Shown here: in pieces, positions 16,992-24,963 of the stretch
Position numbering within the stretch: the stretch's first letter is position 1
Layout of the letters: each line of letters starts with the position of its first letter
Assembly: GCF_900156875.1 (NCBI RefSeq)
Contig: NZ_LT707409.1
Coordinates: 966,113-1,030,112 of the forward strand
DNA length: 64,000 nucleotides
Direction of reading: 5' to 3'
DNA from: Robertmurraya dakarensis
GTDB lineage: Bacteria > Bacillota > Bacilli > Bacillales > Cytobacillaceae
Notes under the pieces: model-generated
What the model was told of the DNA's origin: nothing
Database searches by the model: none
Seen by the model: only the letters and a program-made list of their open reading frames with translations
Translations under genes and position numbers: made by a program

Positions 16992-17020
16992 AAAGCATGA
17001 GATCACCCTCATGCTTTTTT
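16992..17020 (+). terminator. Terminator of the crotonase gene
   Basis: AAAGCATGAG (16992-17001) pairs with CTCATGCTTT, then TTTT. Confidence 0.9.
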
Positions 17021-17025
17021 CTATT

Positions 17026-17062
17026 GTGAAACAAGAAAATTCGGGTCGTCCCTGTGACCTTA
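17026..17062 (+). repeat. 37-bp dispersed repeat, copy 1
   Basis: GTGAAACAAGAAAAT, then a block containing CGGGTCGTC and GTGACCTT. A second copy at 19701-19737 has about four substitutions. Both lie just downstream of terminators, in intergenic DNA. Confidence 0.75.
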
Positions 17063-17207
17063 TGGACCAAATTGAGCCTTAAAGGAGGGAAAGTGGACGT
17101 AAGAATGTTTCTTATGGACCAATGGAATTGAAAATGGCCCCAGTTCGTCCATAAGAAAGCTTCTAAAGGCCAAAATAGGGTAGAAATTGAAGGGAATGGT
17201 TCTTAAG
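17059..17207 (+). repeat. Degenerate 52-bp dyad array A (three units)
   Basis: Units begin at 17059, 17111 and 17163, exactly 52 bp apart. In the middle unit CTTATGGAC (17111-17119) pairs with GTCCATAAG (17147-17155) across 27 bp, then a 7-bp linker follows. The first unit keeps CTTATGGAC with a partly paired second arm. The third has decayed arms. The geometry equals that of the arrays at 53.2, 56.2 and 63.4 kb. Confidence 0.7.
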
Positions 17208-17355
17208 AGCACACAAAGGGGTAAAAACAAGATAGAGGAAAATAAAAACTAGATTCATAACTATATCAGGATAGACAAACCGCTGCATAATGAAGTAAAA
17301 TTTAATTATATTAATATTCATAATTATAAAAAAATAAATAAAGGAGTTGTTCCAT

Positions 17356-18135
17356 ATGGCAGTGTCTTACATTGAGCATGTTAGACGGAGATTTCCGAAC
17401 GTACCGCCGTATCAGTGGCATGAGTCAACTGATGTACCGTTCGCTGAATTACAGAAACCGCTGAGTGAAGCGCGAGTTGCTTTGCTTTCTACTGGCGGAG
17501 TATACCTTAAGGATCAGCAGGCGTTCAAGCCGGACAAGAACGATTTAACTTATCGAAAAATATCCAAGGACACCGACCCTCGTGATTTGCTTATCAGTCA
17601 TGATAGTTATGATCATAGCGGTGCAAAGAAGGATATTAACTCTGTATTACCGTATCAACGTTTACAGGAACTTGAAGACGAAGGCGTCATCGGGGAGTTA
17701 TCACAACAGTCTTATACTCTAATGGGACGGATTTTTAAGAAGACAACCCTTCTCGATGAGATTATTCCTGCTATCATTGGGGAGCTGCGTGACGAGAAAG
17801 TAGATGCAGCGTTTTTGGTGCCCGTCTGACCTTTATGCCATCAGACCGTGGGTCTGATTTCGCGAGAATTAGAAAAGGCTGGCATTCCAACGGTGACATT
17901 GTCATCCGCGCTGGATATTACAGAAAAAGTGCGCCCGCCGAGAACGGTTTTTGTCAATTATCCTCTTGGCCACACTGCAGGAAAACCAAATGATGTGAAC
18001 GATCAGAAATCTATTTTACAGGAAGCGTTACAAATGCTCCAGCACGCAAAGCCTGGAGAAATCAGAGTGTTGGATAATGTTTGGCATGAAAGTAACTGGG
18101 ATGAAGATTTACCTAAAATAAATGAGTCAAAATAG
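17356..18135 (+). CDS. Selenocysteine-containing protein of the GrdB/PrdB-related reductase family (in-frame TGA)
   Basis: A single 260-codon frame is interrupted only by TGA at 17827-17829. Both sides belong together: the upstream part ends DAAFLVPV, and the downstream part continues PLCHQTVGLISRELEKAGIP. Reading TGA as selenocysteine (residue 158) gives a UxxC redox motif (U158-P-L-C161), the layout of the glycine/betaine/sarcosine/D-proline reductase selenoprotein B family. A strong hairpin follows the TGA at SECIS distance. Start ATG 17356 lies 9 bp after AAGGAG. The protein (259 aa) is shorter than GrdB (about 435), and no other reductase component is nearby. Its electron donor and substrate are unknown. 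A disabled gene is unlikely, since the frame beyond TGA is intact. Confidence 0.88.
17827..17858 (+). promoter_or_regulatory. Candidate bacterial SECIS element
   Basis: ATCAGACC (17840-17847) and GGTCTGAT (17851-17858) form a perfect 8-bp stem with loop GTG, starting 11 nt after the TGA. The apical loop begins 18 nt after the TGA and its first base is G. This fits the known bacterial SECIS rules: loop 16-37 nt from UGA, and a G among the first two loop bases. It would be bound by SelB to direct Sec-tRNA to the codon. Confidence 0.75.
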
Positions 18136-18147
18136 ATTATTAAATAG

Positions 18148-18191
18148 AAAACAGAAATCACTTCGCTCTTGATGAAGTGATTTCTGTTTGT
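18148..18191 (+). terminator. Terminator of the selenoprotein gene
   Basis: A 14-bp perfect stem (18151-18164 with 18174-18187) followed by TTGTTAAG, 12 bp after the stop. The interval 18136-18533 otherwise holds the cre site and a weak promoter. Confidence 0.85.
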
Positions 18192-18444
18192 TAAGGATTA
18201 AACTTGAACCCGACCGCGGAAGAAATTAGCTCATAAGGATGAATTTCATTTGGGCCGTATCTATAGAAAAACAATAATATCAAAAGTATTCCAAAAATAA
18301 TTCCAATATGTTCCTATTTAATTTCTATCTGGGAAAACCTAGTAATAGACAGGTATTTATGAATAATCATAAGTTTAATAAATTTCTAAATTTTATGTTG
18401 ACAAAACATTAAAAATATTTAAAAATACAATTATAGTTATTATT

Positions 18445-18458
18445 TGAAAACGTTTACA
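18445..18458 (+). promoter_or_regulatory. Catabolite-responsive element (cre) for CcpA
   Basis: TGAAAACGTTTACA matches the consensus TGWAANCGNTNWCA at every position. It lies 76 bp before the start of the TRAP binding-protein gene, just downstream of a possible -35 TTGACA (18398-18403) with poor -10 AT-rich boxes. The position suggests repression in the presence of preferred sugars. Confidence 0.7.
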
Positions 18459-18533
18459 TAGTATGGTTAAAAGCATCAACTACGTTCCGAAAATTTGATA
18501 GTAACTATATTCATAATGCTAAGGGGGATTTCA

Positions 18534-19625
18534 ATGAAATCAAAAAAGTTTAAGTTGTTAGCGGCAGTAATTACAAGTTTTTCTATTTTTGCAGCGGCAT
18601 GCAGTTCCAGTTCTTCAAATACGGACAGCCAAAACGGAGGAGAGAAAGAAGGAAATACGGCAAAGGAAGAAACAGTCACCCTTAAGGTTGCGACCTATTT
18701 CGCCAATACCTCGCAAACATATAAATTTGTGACAGAACCGTGGATGGACAAAGTAACAGAACTTACGGAGGGCAAAGTGCAATTTGACGTATATCCAGGA
18801 GAACAACTAGGTAAAGCCCATGATATGATTAATTTAACAAAGGACGGCGTAACAGATATCAGTGTGTACCCAGCTAACTACTTTGCAGATACAATGCCAT
18901 TAAGTAACACGCTGGCTGGTATGCCGGAGCTAAGTATAAATTCAGATCAAGGAACAAAAGCGTATTATGATTTAGTACAGCAGAACGAAACCGTTTTAGA
19001 AACGGACTTTTTGAAAAACGGTGTAAGGCCGCTGACCTTTAATGTCTCGCCAACATACGAAATATGGACAACAGGGAAAGAGATTCGTGTTCCTAGTGAC
19101 CTAAAAGGATTAAAGGTTAGAACGCCGGGTGGAGTAGCAAATGAATTCTATGAATATATGGGAGTTGTTCCAGTGGCGACCTCTCATTCGGAAGTCTATG
19201 AGGCTCTTGAAAAAGGAGTAATTGAAGCTTTAAGTGGATCAAGTGTTTCAGTGGATAGTAACGGAACTACCGAACTTCTGAAATATGCCGTTACTCCGCA
19301 TATCGGAACGGCTATAAACTGTTTAGTCATTAATGAAAAAGTTTGGCAAGGTCTCTCTGAAGATGTTCAAAAGGCTATGATAGAAGCTGGAGAGGAGATT
19401 GCTCAGCAAGCAGTTAAGTATGATGAGGACACGGAAACAATCAATAAAGAATTCATAGAAACGGATGGTGTATTTGCGGAACTAACAGAAGAAGAGCAGG
19501 CTGAATGGAAGAAAGTCTCAGAAGAATTTACACAAACTTGGTTAAAAGAGCATCAATCAGATGGACATCCATATGAGGAAGTCATGAATATGTATAAAGA
19601 AAACCTTGAAAAATATAAACAATAA
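18534..19625 (+). CDS. TRAP transporter substrate-binding lipoprotein, DctP family (orphan)
   Basis: 363 residues. A lipoprotein signal ends at FAAAC (Cys about residue 22), then an acidic linker and a DctP domain. Typical blocks are YPGEQLGKAHDMINLTKDGV, the DLKGLKVRTPGG segment with the substrate-binding Arg, and HSEVYEALEKGVIEA. ATG 18534 follows AAGGGGG; earlier TTG/ATG codons lack a site. DctP proteins capture carboxylates for a DctQ/DctM permease, but no such genes are in the window, so it works with a distant permease or not as a TRAP component. A cre site lies upstream. Confidence 0.92.
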   Translation: MKSKKFKLLAAVITSFSIFAAACSSSSSNTDSQNGGEKEGNTAKEETVTLKVATYFANTSQTYKFVTEPWMDKVTELTEGKVQFDVYPGEQLGKAHDMINLTKDGVTDISVYPANYFADTMPLSNTLAGMPELSINSDQGTKAYYDLVQQNETVLETDFLKNGVRPLTFNVSPTYEIWTTGKEIRVPSDLKGLKVRTPGGVANEFYEYMGVVPVATSHSEVYEALEKGVIEALSGSSVSVDSNGTTELLKYAVTPHIGTAINCLVINEKVWQGLSEDVQKAMIEAGEEIAQQAVKYDEDTETINKEFIETDGVFAELTEEEQAEWKKVSEEFTQTWLKEHQSDGHPYEEVMNMYKENLEKYKQ

Positions 19626-19628
19626 CGC

Positions 19629-19665
19629 AAAAAAATCACTTCGTACGCAACGAAGTGATTTTTTC
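19629..19665 (+). terminator. Terminator of the TRAP binding-protein gene
   Basis: AAAAAATCACTTCG pairs with CGAAGTGATTTTTT across a 7-nt loop, and a T-run follows. Confidence 0.92.
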
Positions 19666-19700
19666 TATTTAGAACTAAGGATGAGTGTGAAACTTTCCCT

Positions 19701-19737
19701 GTGAAACAAGAAAATGCGGGTCGTCACAGTGACCTTC
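19701..19737 (+). repeat. 37-bp dispersed repeat, copy 2
   Basis: Direct repeat of 17026-17062 with about four substitutions. This copy ends in a small palindrome, GTCACAGTGAC. Confidence 0.75.
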
Positions 19738-19824
19738 TATTTTCTCCAACGCACTAGGGTTCCGTCTACACATCATAGATATCACTACATATGCTATAAG
19801 GACAAGGCTAGGAGGTGTTTTATT

Positions 19825-20097
19825 ATGAAAAGACAGTACTTTGGAGGTTTTGGTCAAGGTATGGGTTATGGTTATCCGTCCCAACAAGGATATGGTTATC
19901 CACAACACCATGGGTATGGAGGTTATCCATCACAATATGGATACGGCAGCCACCCACAACATCATCACGGACATGGCGGCTACCCATCTCATCATGGCCA
20001 TTCACACCACCACCACGGGCATGGTGGTCATCACCATCCGCATCACGGGCATCACCCTCATCACGGATACGGCGGTTATTATCGTAAGGATTCCTAA
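19825..20097 (+). CDS. Gly/Tyr/His-rich low-complexity protein, 90 aa
   Basis: The N-terminal half repeats GYGYP-like units (MGYGYPSQQGYGYPQHHGY) and the C-terminal half is dominated by His and Gly (for example HSHHHHGHGGHHH). Start ATG 19825 follows GGAGGTG. Such Gly/Tyr/His-rich chains occur among Bacillus spore-coat and surface proteins and can bind metals such as Ni, Cu or Zn; both roles are inference from composition. A group II intron now separates the gene from its likely terminator (21990-22025). Confidence 0.75.
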   Translation: MKRQYFGGFGQGMGYGYPSQQGYGYPQHHGYGGYPSQYGYGSHPQHHHGHGGYPSHHGHSHHHHGHGGHHHPHHGHHPHHGYGGYYRKDS

Positions 20098-20107
20098 TTG
20101 TAATCGA

Positions 20108-21989
20108 GTAGGAGGAGGTGATTAACCTCCGACCTCTCACACCACCGTACGTACGGTTCCGTATACGGCGGTTCAATTAAGATTAATGACGCAAGATTTC
20201 ATAACGTTCATGTAGACTTTTAAGCCCTCGGTTATTCCAATAGGAGTTGCCGAGGGTTTTGTGTAATATTGGACTGTTCGAGATACGCCAATAGCCTTTT
20301 CGGCTATTCCCCCATTCATAGGCTTTCCACTCCGGTACACCTAGGTTTATAAGGTTGCGTATCTTCGTCTTTGGTTTCTTCCAGTTTTTCCATAAGCACA
20401 TACGAAGCCTTCTACGAACCCATCCTTCTAAATCTTTGAAGATTGATTTCGTGTCAGCTAAAGCAAAATATCCACACCATCCTAACAGGTATTGGTTCAA
20501 TTTCTGAATCCGATATTCCATTGGATATGGCATCTTTCTTGAGGTGATTTCTCGTACTTTCTTCTTCATTCGCATTAGGCTTTCTTTTGCGATACGAACC
20601 TTCGGCTCTTTTCCAGACGTAAAACTAAATCCAAGAAACTTTCGTTTCCAAGGACGGTCTACTGCGGATTTCTTCTCATTCACTTTCAAACGGAGTTTTC
20701 TCTCGATGAATCGTTGAATGCTTGCCATTGTTCGTTCTCCTGCCCGTTTTGATTTGACGTAAATATTACAGTCATCGGCGTAACGAACGAATTTATGCCC
20801 TCGTTGTTCTAACTCCTTATCTAGTTCGTCAAGAACTAGATTAGAAAGTAATGGACTTAATGGGCCACCTTGTGGCGTTCCTTCTTCTGTACTTGAAACA
20901 ACCCCATTAATCATGACACCTGCCTGTAGATATTTGCGGATTAGCTTTAATAGTGGTTTGTCGTAGACTCTCTTCGATAATTTGCTCATGAGTCTATCAT
21001 GATTTACCTTGTCGAAGAACTTTTCTAAGTCCATGTCTACTACCCACCTGTATCCGTCTTTGATATATCCCTTTGCTTTCCTTACTGCGTCATGTGCACT
21101 TCGATTTGGTCGAAATCCATAACTATGTTCGGAGAACATTGGGTCATATATCTTCGATAATACTTGGGCAATCGCTTGTTGTATCAAACGATCTGTCACG
21201 GTTGGAATACCTAGTAGCCGAACACCGCCATCAGGTTTCGGGATTTCGACTCTTCGGACAGGCATCGGCTCATATGTACCCTCGAATATTGCCTCTTTAA
21301 TGGATGACCAGTTTTCGACTATGTGCTGTCGTAGGTTTTGTACGGGCATCATATCTACTCCGTGGCTTCCTTTATTCTGTTCTACACGCTTTAGCGCTAA
21401 AAGCATATTCTCCCGTGACAGGATTTGATTCAAAAGCATCGTTATTTCTTCCTTCCGTGAATAGCTTATCTTCTTATAACAGTAGTCACTCCACCCTCCA
21501 AAAGGTCCCCCACGGAATTCACCGTTTCCTTCCTCAAGTGAGGTACTACGTTTTCTGTGTTCATCATGACTAACTGAATACCAAGGGCTATTCTCTCCTA
21601 ATTGTTCAGTCCTTCCGAATCGTTCTAGACCGATTCGTACTATGACCTCTGCTGACTTCTGATGGTTCAGCTACTTATCACTAAGTAGGTTATGAAGAGT
21701 ACTTCACGTATCCATCAGACCTCCCCGGGTAAGAGTGCAATCTTTCCTTCCAACTATCTGCTTCATTTACTCTGCATCACCTTTGACAGAAAGGACTTTG
21801 TTTTGTTTTGCAAACTCATCCAATGATACCTAGCCTTGTATGAAGTTCGTGTTCCTCAGACCGGAAGTTTGCCGCTCGCTTCCTTCAGATTCCGCGTCAC
21901 CACGGACACCCTTGCGTTAAGCTAACCGTTACTTCTGCCTTCACGGTTCGGGACTTTCACCCTAGAGATTACACCCATGCCGGGCGCAC
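20108..21989 (-). mobile_element. Group IIC intron, complete, about 1.88 kb
   Basis: On the minus strand it begins GTGCGCCCGG at 21989, an intron-type 5' end. It contains a reverse transcriptase ORF, then the domain V-like hairpin (about 20140-20177: GAACCGCCGTATACGG and CCGTACGTACGGTGG), domain VI (GGAGGTTAATCACCTCC) and an AC end at 20108. Length is usual for class C. The 5' exon is an intrinsic terminator hairpin plus T-run, the classic IIC target. RNA domains I-III lie in 21440-21989. Confidence 0.92.
20183..21439 (-). CDS. ltrA: Group II intron reverse transcriptase/maturase
   Basis: 418 residues. RT blocks are in order: PKPDGGVRLLGIPTVTDRLIQQA, SYGFRPNRSAHDA, VVDMDLEKFFDKVNHD, TPQGGPLSPLLSNL and the catalytic FVRYADDCN. 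The C-terminal maturase (group II intron) domain has LGWCGYFALADT and the GNSRKGYWR end. No HNH endonuclease domain is present, as in class C introns. It is intact with no stops, so the element may be mobile. It assists intron splicing and retrohoming. Confidence 0.96.
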   Translation of the reverse strand: MLLNQILSRENMLLALKRVEQNKGSHGVDMMPVQNLRQHIVENWSSIKEAIFEGTYEPMPVRRVEIPKPDGGVRLLGIPTVTDRLIQQAIAQVLSKIYDPMFSEHSYGFRPNRSAHDAVRKAKGYIKDGYRWVVDMDLEKFFDKVNHDRLMSKLSKRVYDKPLLKLIRKYLQAGVMINGVVSSTEEGTPQGGPLSPLLSNLVLDELDKELEQRGHKFVRYADDCNIYVKSKRAGERTMASIQRFIERKLRLKVNEKKSAVDRPWKRKFLGFSFTSGKEPKVRIAKESLMRMKKKVREITSRKMPYPMEYRIQKLNQYLLGWCGYFALADTKSIFKDLEGWVRRRLRMCLWKNWKKPKTKIRNLINLGVPEWKAYEWGNSRKGYWRISNSPILHKTLGNSYWNNRGLKSLHERYEILRH

Positions 21990-22025
21990 AAAAAAGAGGG
22001 CAGCACGTCTTGCGGCTGCCCTTTT
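21990..22025 (+). terminator. Intrinsic terminator, target site of the intron
   Basis: GGGCAGC (21998-22004) pairs with GCTGCCC (22015-22021), flanked by A6 on the left and T4 on the right, so it works on both strands. The intron joins it at the T-run of the minus-strand reading. Before insertion it would have stood about 10 bp after the His-rich gene stop, whose terminator it probably was. Confidence 0.88.
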
Positions 22026-22070
22026 ATGAATCTCTAGAAGAGGGGCATGCTAATATGGGAGGGCATGCTT

Positions 22071-22619
22071 ATGATTATTTTTCATGGTTCTTTAAAAAGA
22101 TTTGATCATTTTAGTAAGGATGTAATGGTTCAAAACTTTAATAATGATATCGATACAATTGGATACTGGTTCACATCTGTAATTGAGGCAGCGAAGCCTT
22201 TTGCGTTCGGGACTGAAATGGTGCACGAAAAATCTGAAACCGAGTTCTGGGACGATGGGGAACCGAAAGTCTTGCAAGTGGAAAGGGAAGTGCATGGTTT
22301 TATTTATAAAGTCTATTTGGACGAAGCTGACTTAAAGGTATACAACGCTGAGGATTCCTATGACGCCTTTATGAGAGAACGAGATAAATTCTGTGACTAT
22401 TTAGGTTCTAGAAGAGGAAACATGAGCTGGAAGGATGGAGCCATCCTATTAAATAAAGTAGAAGCTAATGCAGCATTTCGTAAACATCTCATGAGACAGA
22501 GCTATGATGGCCTCGTCATACGAAACACTTCAATACATAATATACATACAGACTTATATTGTATTTTTTCAGAAAAGCTTCTACCAATAATAGATGTCGT
22601 ATCTGTGGATGATATTTAA
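22071..22619 (+). CDS. Putative ADP-ribosyltransferase-like protein, 182 aa
   Basis: MIIFHGSLKRFDHFSKD at the N terminus, GYWFTSVIEAAKPFA after about 40 residues, and YDGLVIRNTSIHNIHTDLYCIF near the C terminus. This recalls the HGT...F..F / G-YFT--A--FA / YDG-I layout of ART-fold proteins of phage and polyvalent-protein type. The catalytic triad cannot be assigned with confidence. ATG 22071 lies 7 bp after GGGAGGG; ATG 22047 and 22065 are less well placed. The gene stands alone next to the intron. A hairpin (22641-22649 with 22664-22672) follows it. It could also be an unrelated phage-derived protein. Confidence 0.45.
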   Translation: MIIFHGSLKRFDHFSKDVMVQNFNNDIDTIGYWFTSVIEAAKPFAFGTEMVHEKSETEFWDDGEPKVLQVEREVHGFIYKVYLDEADLKVYNAEDSYDAFMRERDKFCDYLGSRRGNMSWKDGAILLNKVEANAAFRKHLMRQSYDGLVIRNTSIHNIHTDLYCIFSEKLLPIIDVVSVDDI

Positions 22620-22676
22620 CATGACTTACTATAATGTAACATGCAGCTGACCAAAAAGGGGAACAGCTGCATACCT

Positions 22677-24761
22677 TCACTGTATATTATATTTTTTTAT
22701 TTTTGAATAGAGCCATGGGCGGCTGATGCCGAGTAATTTACTCGCTTTAGTCTTATTTCCATTCGCTTCCTTCAAGGCGGATTGAATCATTTCCTTTTCG
22801 GATAATTGCATCATATCTTTATAAGTTGAATTTGTCCGCTCAGGAAACACAGTATAATCAGCCAAACGATCAAACGCAGGAATATCCACTGCATCTATGT
22901 AATCGCTTGTTTTGAGGTTTGCCGCTCTTTCAAGTACATTATGCAATTCTCTTACGTTTCCAGGCCAGGAATGCTTCATTAATTTTGTTAAGGCAGAATG
23001 TGTAACTCCTCTTATATAAAATCCACTCTTATTCAGCCTTTTGATCACCTCTTGAATAATATCTGGTAAATCTTCCATTCTTTCTCGTAAAGGCGGAATG
23101 TTCAAACGAATAATATTTAATCGGTAGTATAAATCTTCTCGAAACTTTCCGTCCTTTATTAGTTCTTCAATATTTCGATTCGTTGCCGCAATGATTTTTG
23201 TATTTAAATGGATGGTTTTCGAACTTCCTATCGGTTGAAATTCTTTTTCCTGTAGAACACGCAGTATTTTTGTCTGAAGTGGGAGGGGCATGTCCCCAAT
23301 TTCATCTAAAAAGATGGTGCCGTTTTGAGCAAGTTCGAATTTTCCTTTGACCCCGCCTTTTTGGGCACCTGTAAAAGCACCATCTGCATAACCAAACAGT
23401 TCTGATTCTAGCAGTTCGGATGGAATAGCTGCACAATTCACTTGAACAAAGGTTCCCTTTTGACCAGAGCTGGCATGTATGCCTTGTGCAAATAACTCCT
23501 TTCCAGTCCCGCTTTCGCCGATAATCAAAACAGTCGACATACTTCTAGAAGCAAGGGTTGCTTCATGCTTTACTTTACGAATAGCATCAGATTCTCCTGC
23601 AATATCAAATAATGTATATTTTGTTCCTTTTATTTCATTGATCTCATTTTGATAGGCAGATAACTGTTTTTCAAGTTTTTTCACCTTCGTTAAAGCCTCG
23701 TGTAAATGCGTTAAGCCGCGATACGTTATTTTACATATGGCACTGATGGTTTCTCCACTTTCCTTGATAGGCAAAATAGAAATAAGAGATTGCTGGCCAT
23801 TAATAATTTGAGGAACATTCTGAACACTAATCCCGCTTTTAATGACATTGTCAATTTCGAGTTCAGGAAACAGTTCTGAAGTCGATTTTTCTAAAATAGA
23901 ACTGCTGGATAATCCAAATAAATCAGTAAACCCCTTATTCACCATGGTAATTTTTGATCTTTTATTAACTAGAATAATAGCGTCATAGGCAAATTCGATC
24001 ACAGATCGAAGTTTTTGTTCCCACTCCCTTGTCAGCTGCAGCTCGTTAATGGTTCTCTCTATTCTTGTTACATCTTCAATAATAACCATGGCACCTACCA
24101 GCTCATCGTGTCTGATTAGAGGATAGCATTGAACATATAAACTTAATCCGTTCAGTGTTAGTTGTTTTTTTGCCGCATTGGACCTTTCCATCAATATCTC
24201 TTCAATTAATTCCTTCATCTCACTCAAGTTTTTCATTTGTTTGAATGCATCTGTCTCGTGATGCTTGATATTCAATAGACGATGTGCCAAAGAATTAGAG
24301 GCGCTGATTTGAAAATCTTTGTTAATGGAAAACAGGCCAAAATTCAGATGATTAAATAGAAGTTCAAACTGCGATTCCAAATGACTATAGATAAGATTGT
24401 ACGAACTTAAGGCTTGTTTGGTAGAAATCACACCTATAGGTTTCATTTTTTCATCTACTACTGGAGCATGTCCAATTCTTTTTTGTAGAAGCAATCGCCT
24501 TGTCTGATCAATGTTATCATTTGGGCGAATGTAGACAGGTTCAGGTTTATAATAATGATCAATCGTTGTCTCAAAGGATGGTTTGGTCGTTAATATTTTA
24601 AAGATTTGGTTTTTGGTAATGATTCCGATCAAATGGTTGAATTCATTGACAACAGGAAGCATATCGGAGTGTGTTTGTGTAAACATTGGAAGCACATCTC
24701 CGAGAGTTTGATTTTTGGAGCAGCAAACGAAATTGGTCGTCATGATATCTTTAACGAGCAA
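22677..24761 (-). CDS. Sigma-54-dependent transcriptional activator with CBS and PAS domains
   Basis: 694 residues. Two CBS motifs (about 1-120: TTNFVCCSKNQTLGDVL, IGIITKNQ, PIGVISTKQAL) are followed by PAS-like segments (about 135-230 and 250-350). The AAA+ domain has Walker A GESGTGKE, the sigma-54 contact loop GAFTGA, Walker B IFLDEIGDM and R-finger region YYRLNIIRL. A Fis-type HTH ends the chain (NGNKTKASKLLGISRPWLYSKI). The start TTG 24761 follows GGAGGG. It is divergent from the acyl-CoA dehydrogenase gene, whose -24/-12 promoter it surely activates. CBS and PAS domains may sense an adenylate or a catabolite. Confidence 0.95.
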   Translation of the reverse strand: MLVKDIMTTNFVCCSKNQTLGDVLPMFTQTHSDMLPVVNEFNHLIGIITKNQIFKILTTKPSFETTIDHYYKPEPVYIRPNDNIDQTRRLLLQKRIGHAPVVDEKMKPIGVISTKQALSSYNLIYSHLESQFELLFNHLNFGLFSINKDFQISASNSLAHRLLNIKHHETDAFKQMKNLSEMKELIEEILMERSNAAKKQLTLNGLSLYVQCYPLIRHDELVGAMVIIEDVTRIERTINELQLTREWEQKLRSVIEFAYDAIILVNKRSKITMVNKGFTDLFGLSSSSILEKSTSELFPELEIDNVIKSGISVQNVPQIINGQQSLISILPIKESGETISAICKITYRGLTHLHEALTKVKKLEKQLSAYQNEINEIKGTKYTLFDIAGESDAIRKVKHEATLASRSMSTVLIIGESGTGKELFAQGIHASSGQKGTFVQVNCAAIPSELLESELFGYADGAFTGAQKGGVKGKFELAQNGTIFLDEIGDMPLPLQTKILRVLQEKEFQPIGSSKTIHLNTKIIAATNRNIEELIKDGKFREDLYYRLNIIRLNIPPLRERMEDLPDIIQEVIKRLNKSGFYIRGVTHSALTKLMKHSWPGNVRELHNVLERAANLKTSDYIDAVDIPAFDRLADYTVFPERTNSTYKDMMQLSEKEMIQSALKEANGNKTKASKLLGISRPWLYSKIKKYNIQ

Positions 24762-24811
24762 AGAAATCCCTCCTCATATGGTGTTAATTATAGCAAAAAG
24801 GGTTGCAAGCG

Positions 24812-24828
24812 TTAACACAATTTGTTAA
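24812..24828 (+). promoter_or_regulatory. Candidate enhancer (UAS) for the CBS-PAS activator
   Basis: TTAACACAATTTGTTAA is a perfect 6-bp inverted repeat with a 5-bp spacer, about 85 bp upstream of the -24/-12 promoter. This is the usual distance for an activator site. A half-site GTGTTAA lies nearby at 24781. Binding is inferred. Confidence 0.5.
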
Positions 24829-24909
24829 ATATTTTTACACTTTACAATTTTCTGTTAATAATAGTTTACACACTCCTGGAAAAACAATTCATTTTATAGA
24901 GGTCACAAC

Positions 24910-24927
24910 TTGGCATAGTTCTTGCAT
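24910..24927 (+). promoter_or_regulatory. Sigma-54 (SigL) -24/-12 promoter
   Basis: TTGGCATAGTTCTTGCAT keeps the essential GG and GC pairs with 10 bp between them and closely follows the TTGGCAC-N5-TTGCA consensus. It lies 36 bp before the acyl-CoA dehydrogenase start. Confidence 0.9.
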
Positions 24928-24963
24928 CAATATTTTTAAGCAAATTTATAAGAGGAGGAAATC

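Noticed and set aside
17347-17829. Gene truncated by a nonsense TGA (pseudogene), followed by a separate small gene at 17848
   Set aside because: The frame continues without other damage, the sequences join into one family, TGA falls at the expected Sec position and a SECIS-like hairpin follows.
19815-20176. Other long frames across the His-rich gene on both strands
   Set aside because: They come from the low-complexity composition; only the frame at 19825 has a good ribosome site and a sensible product.
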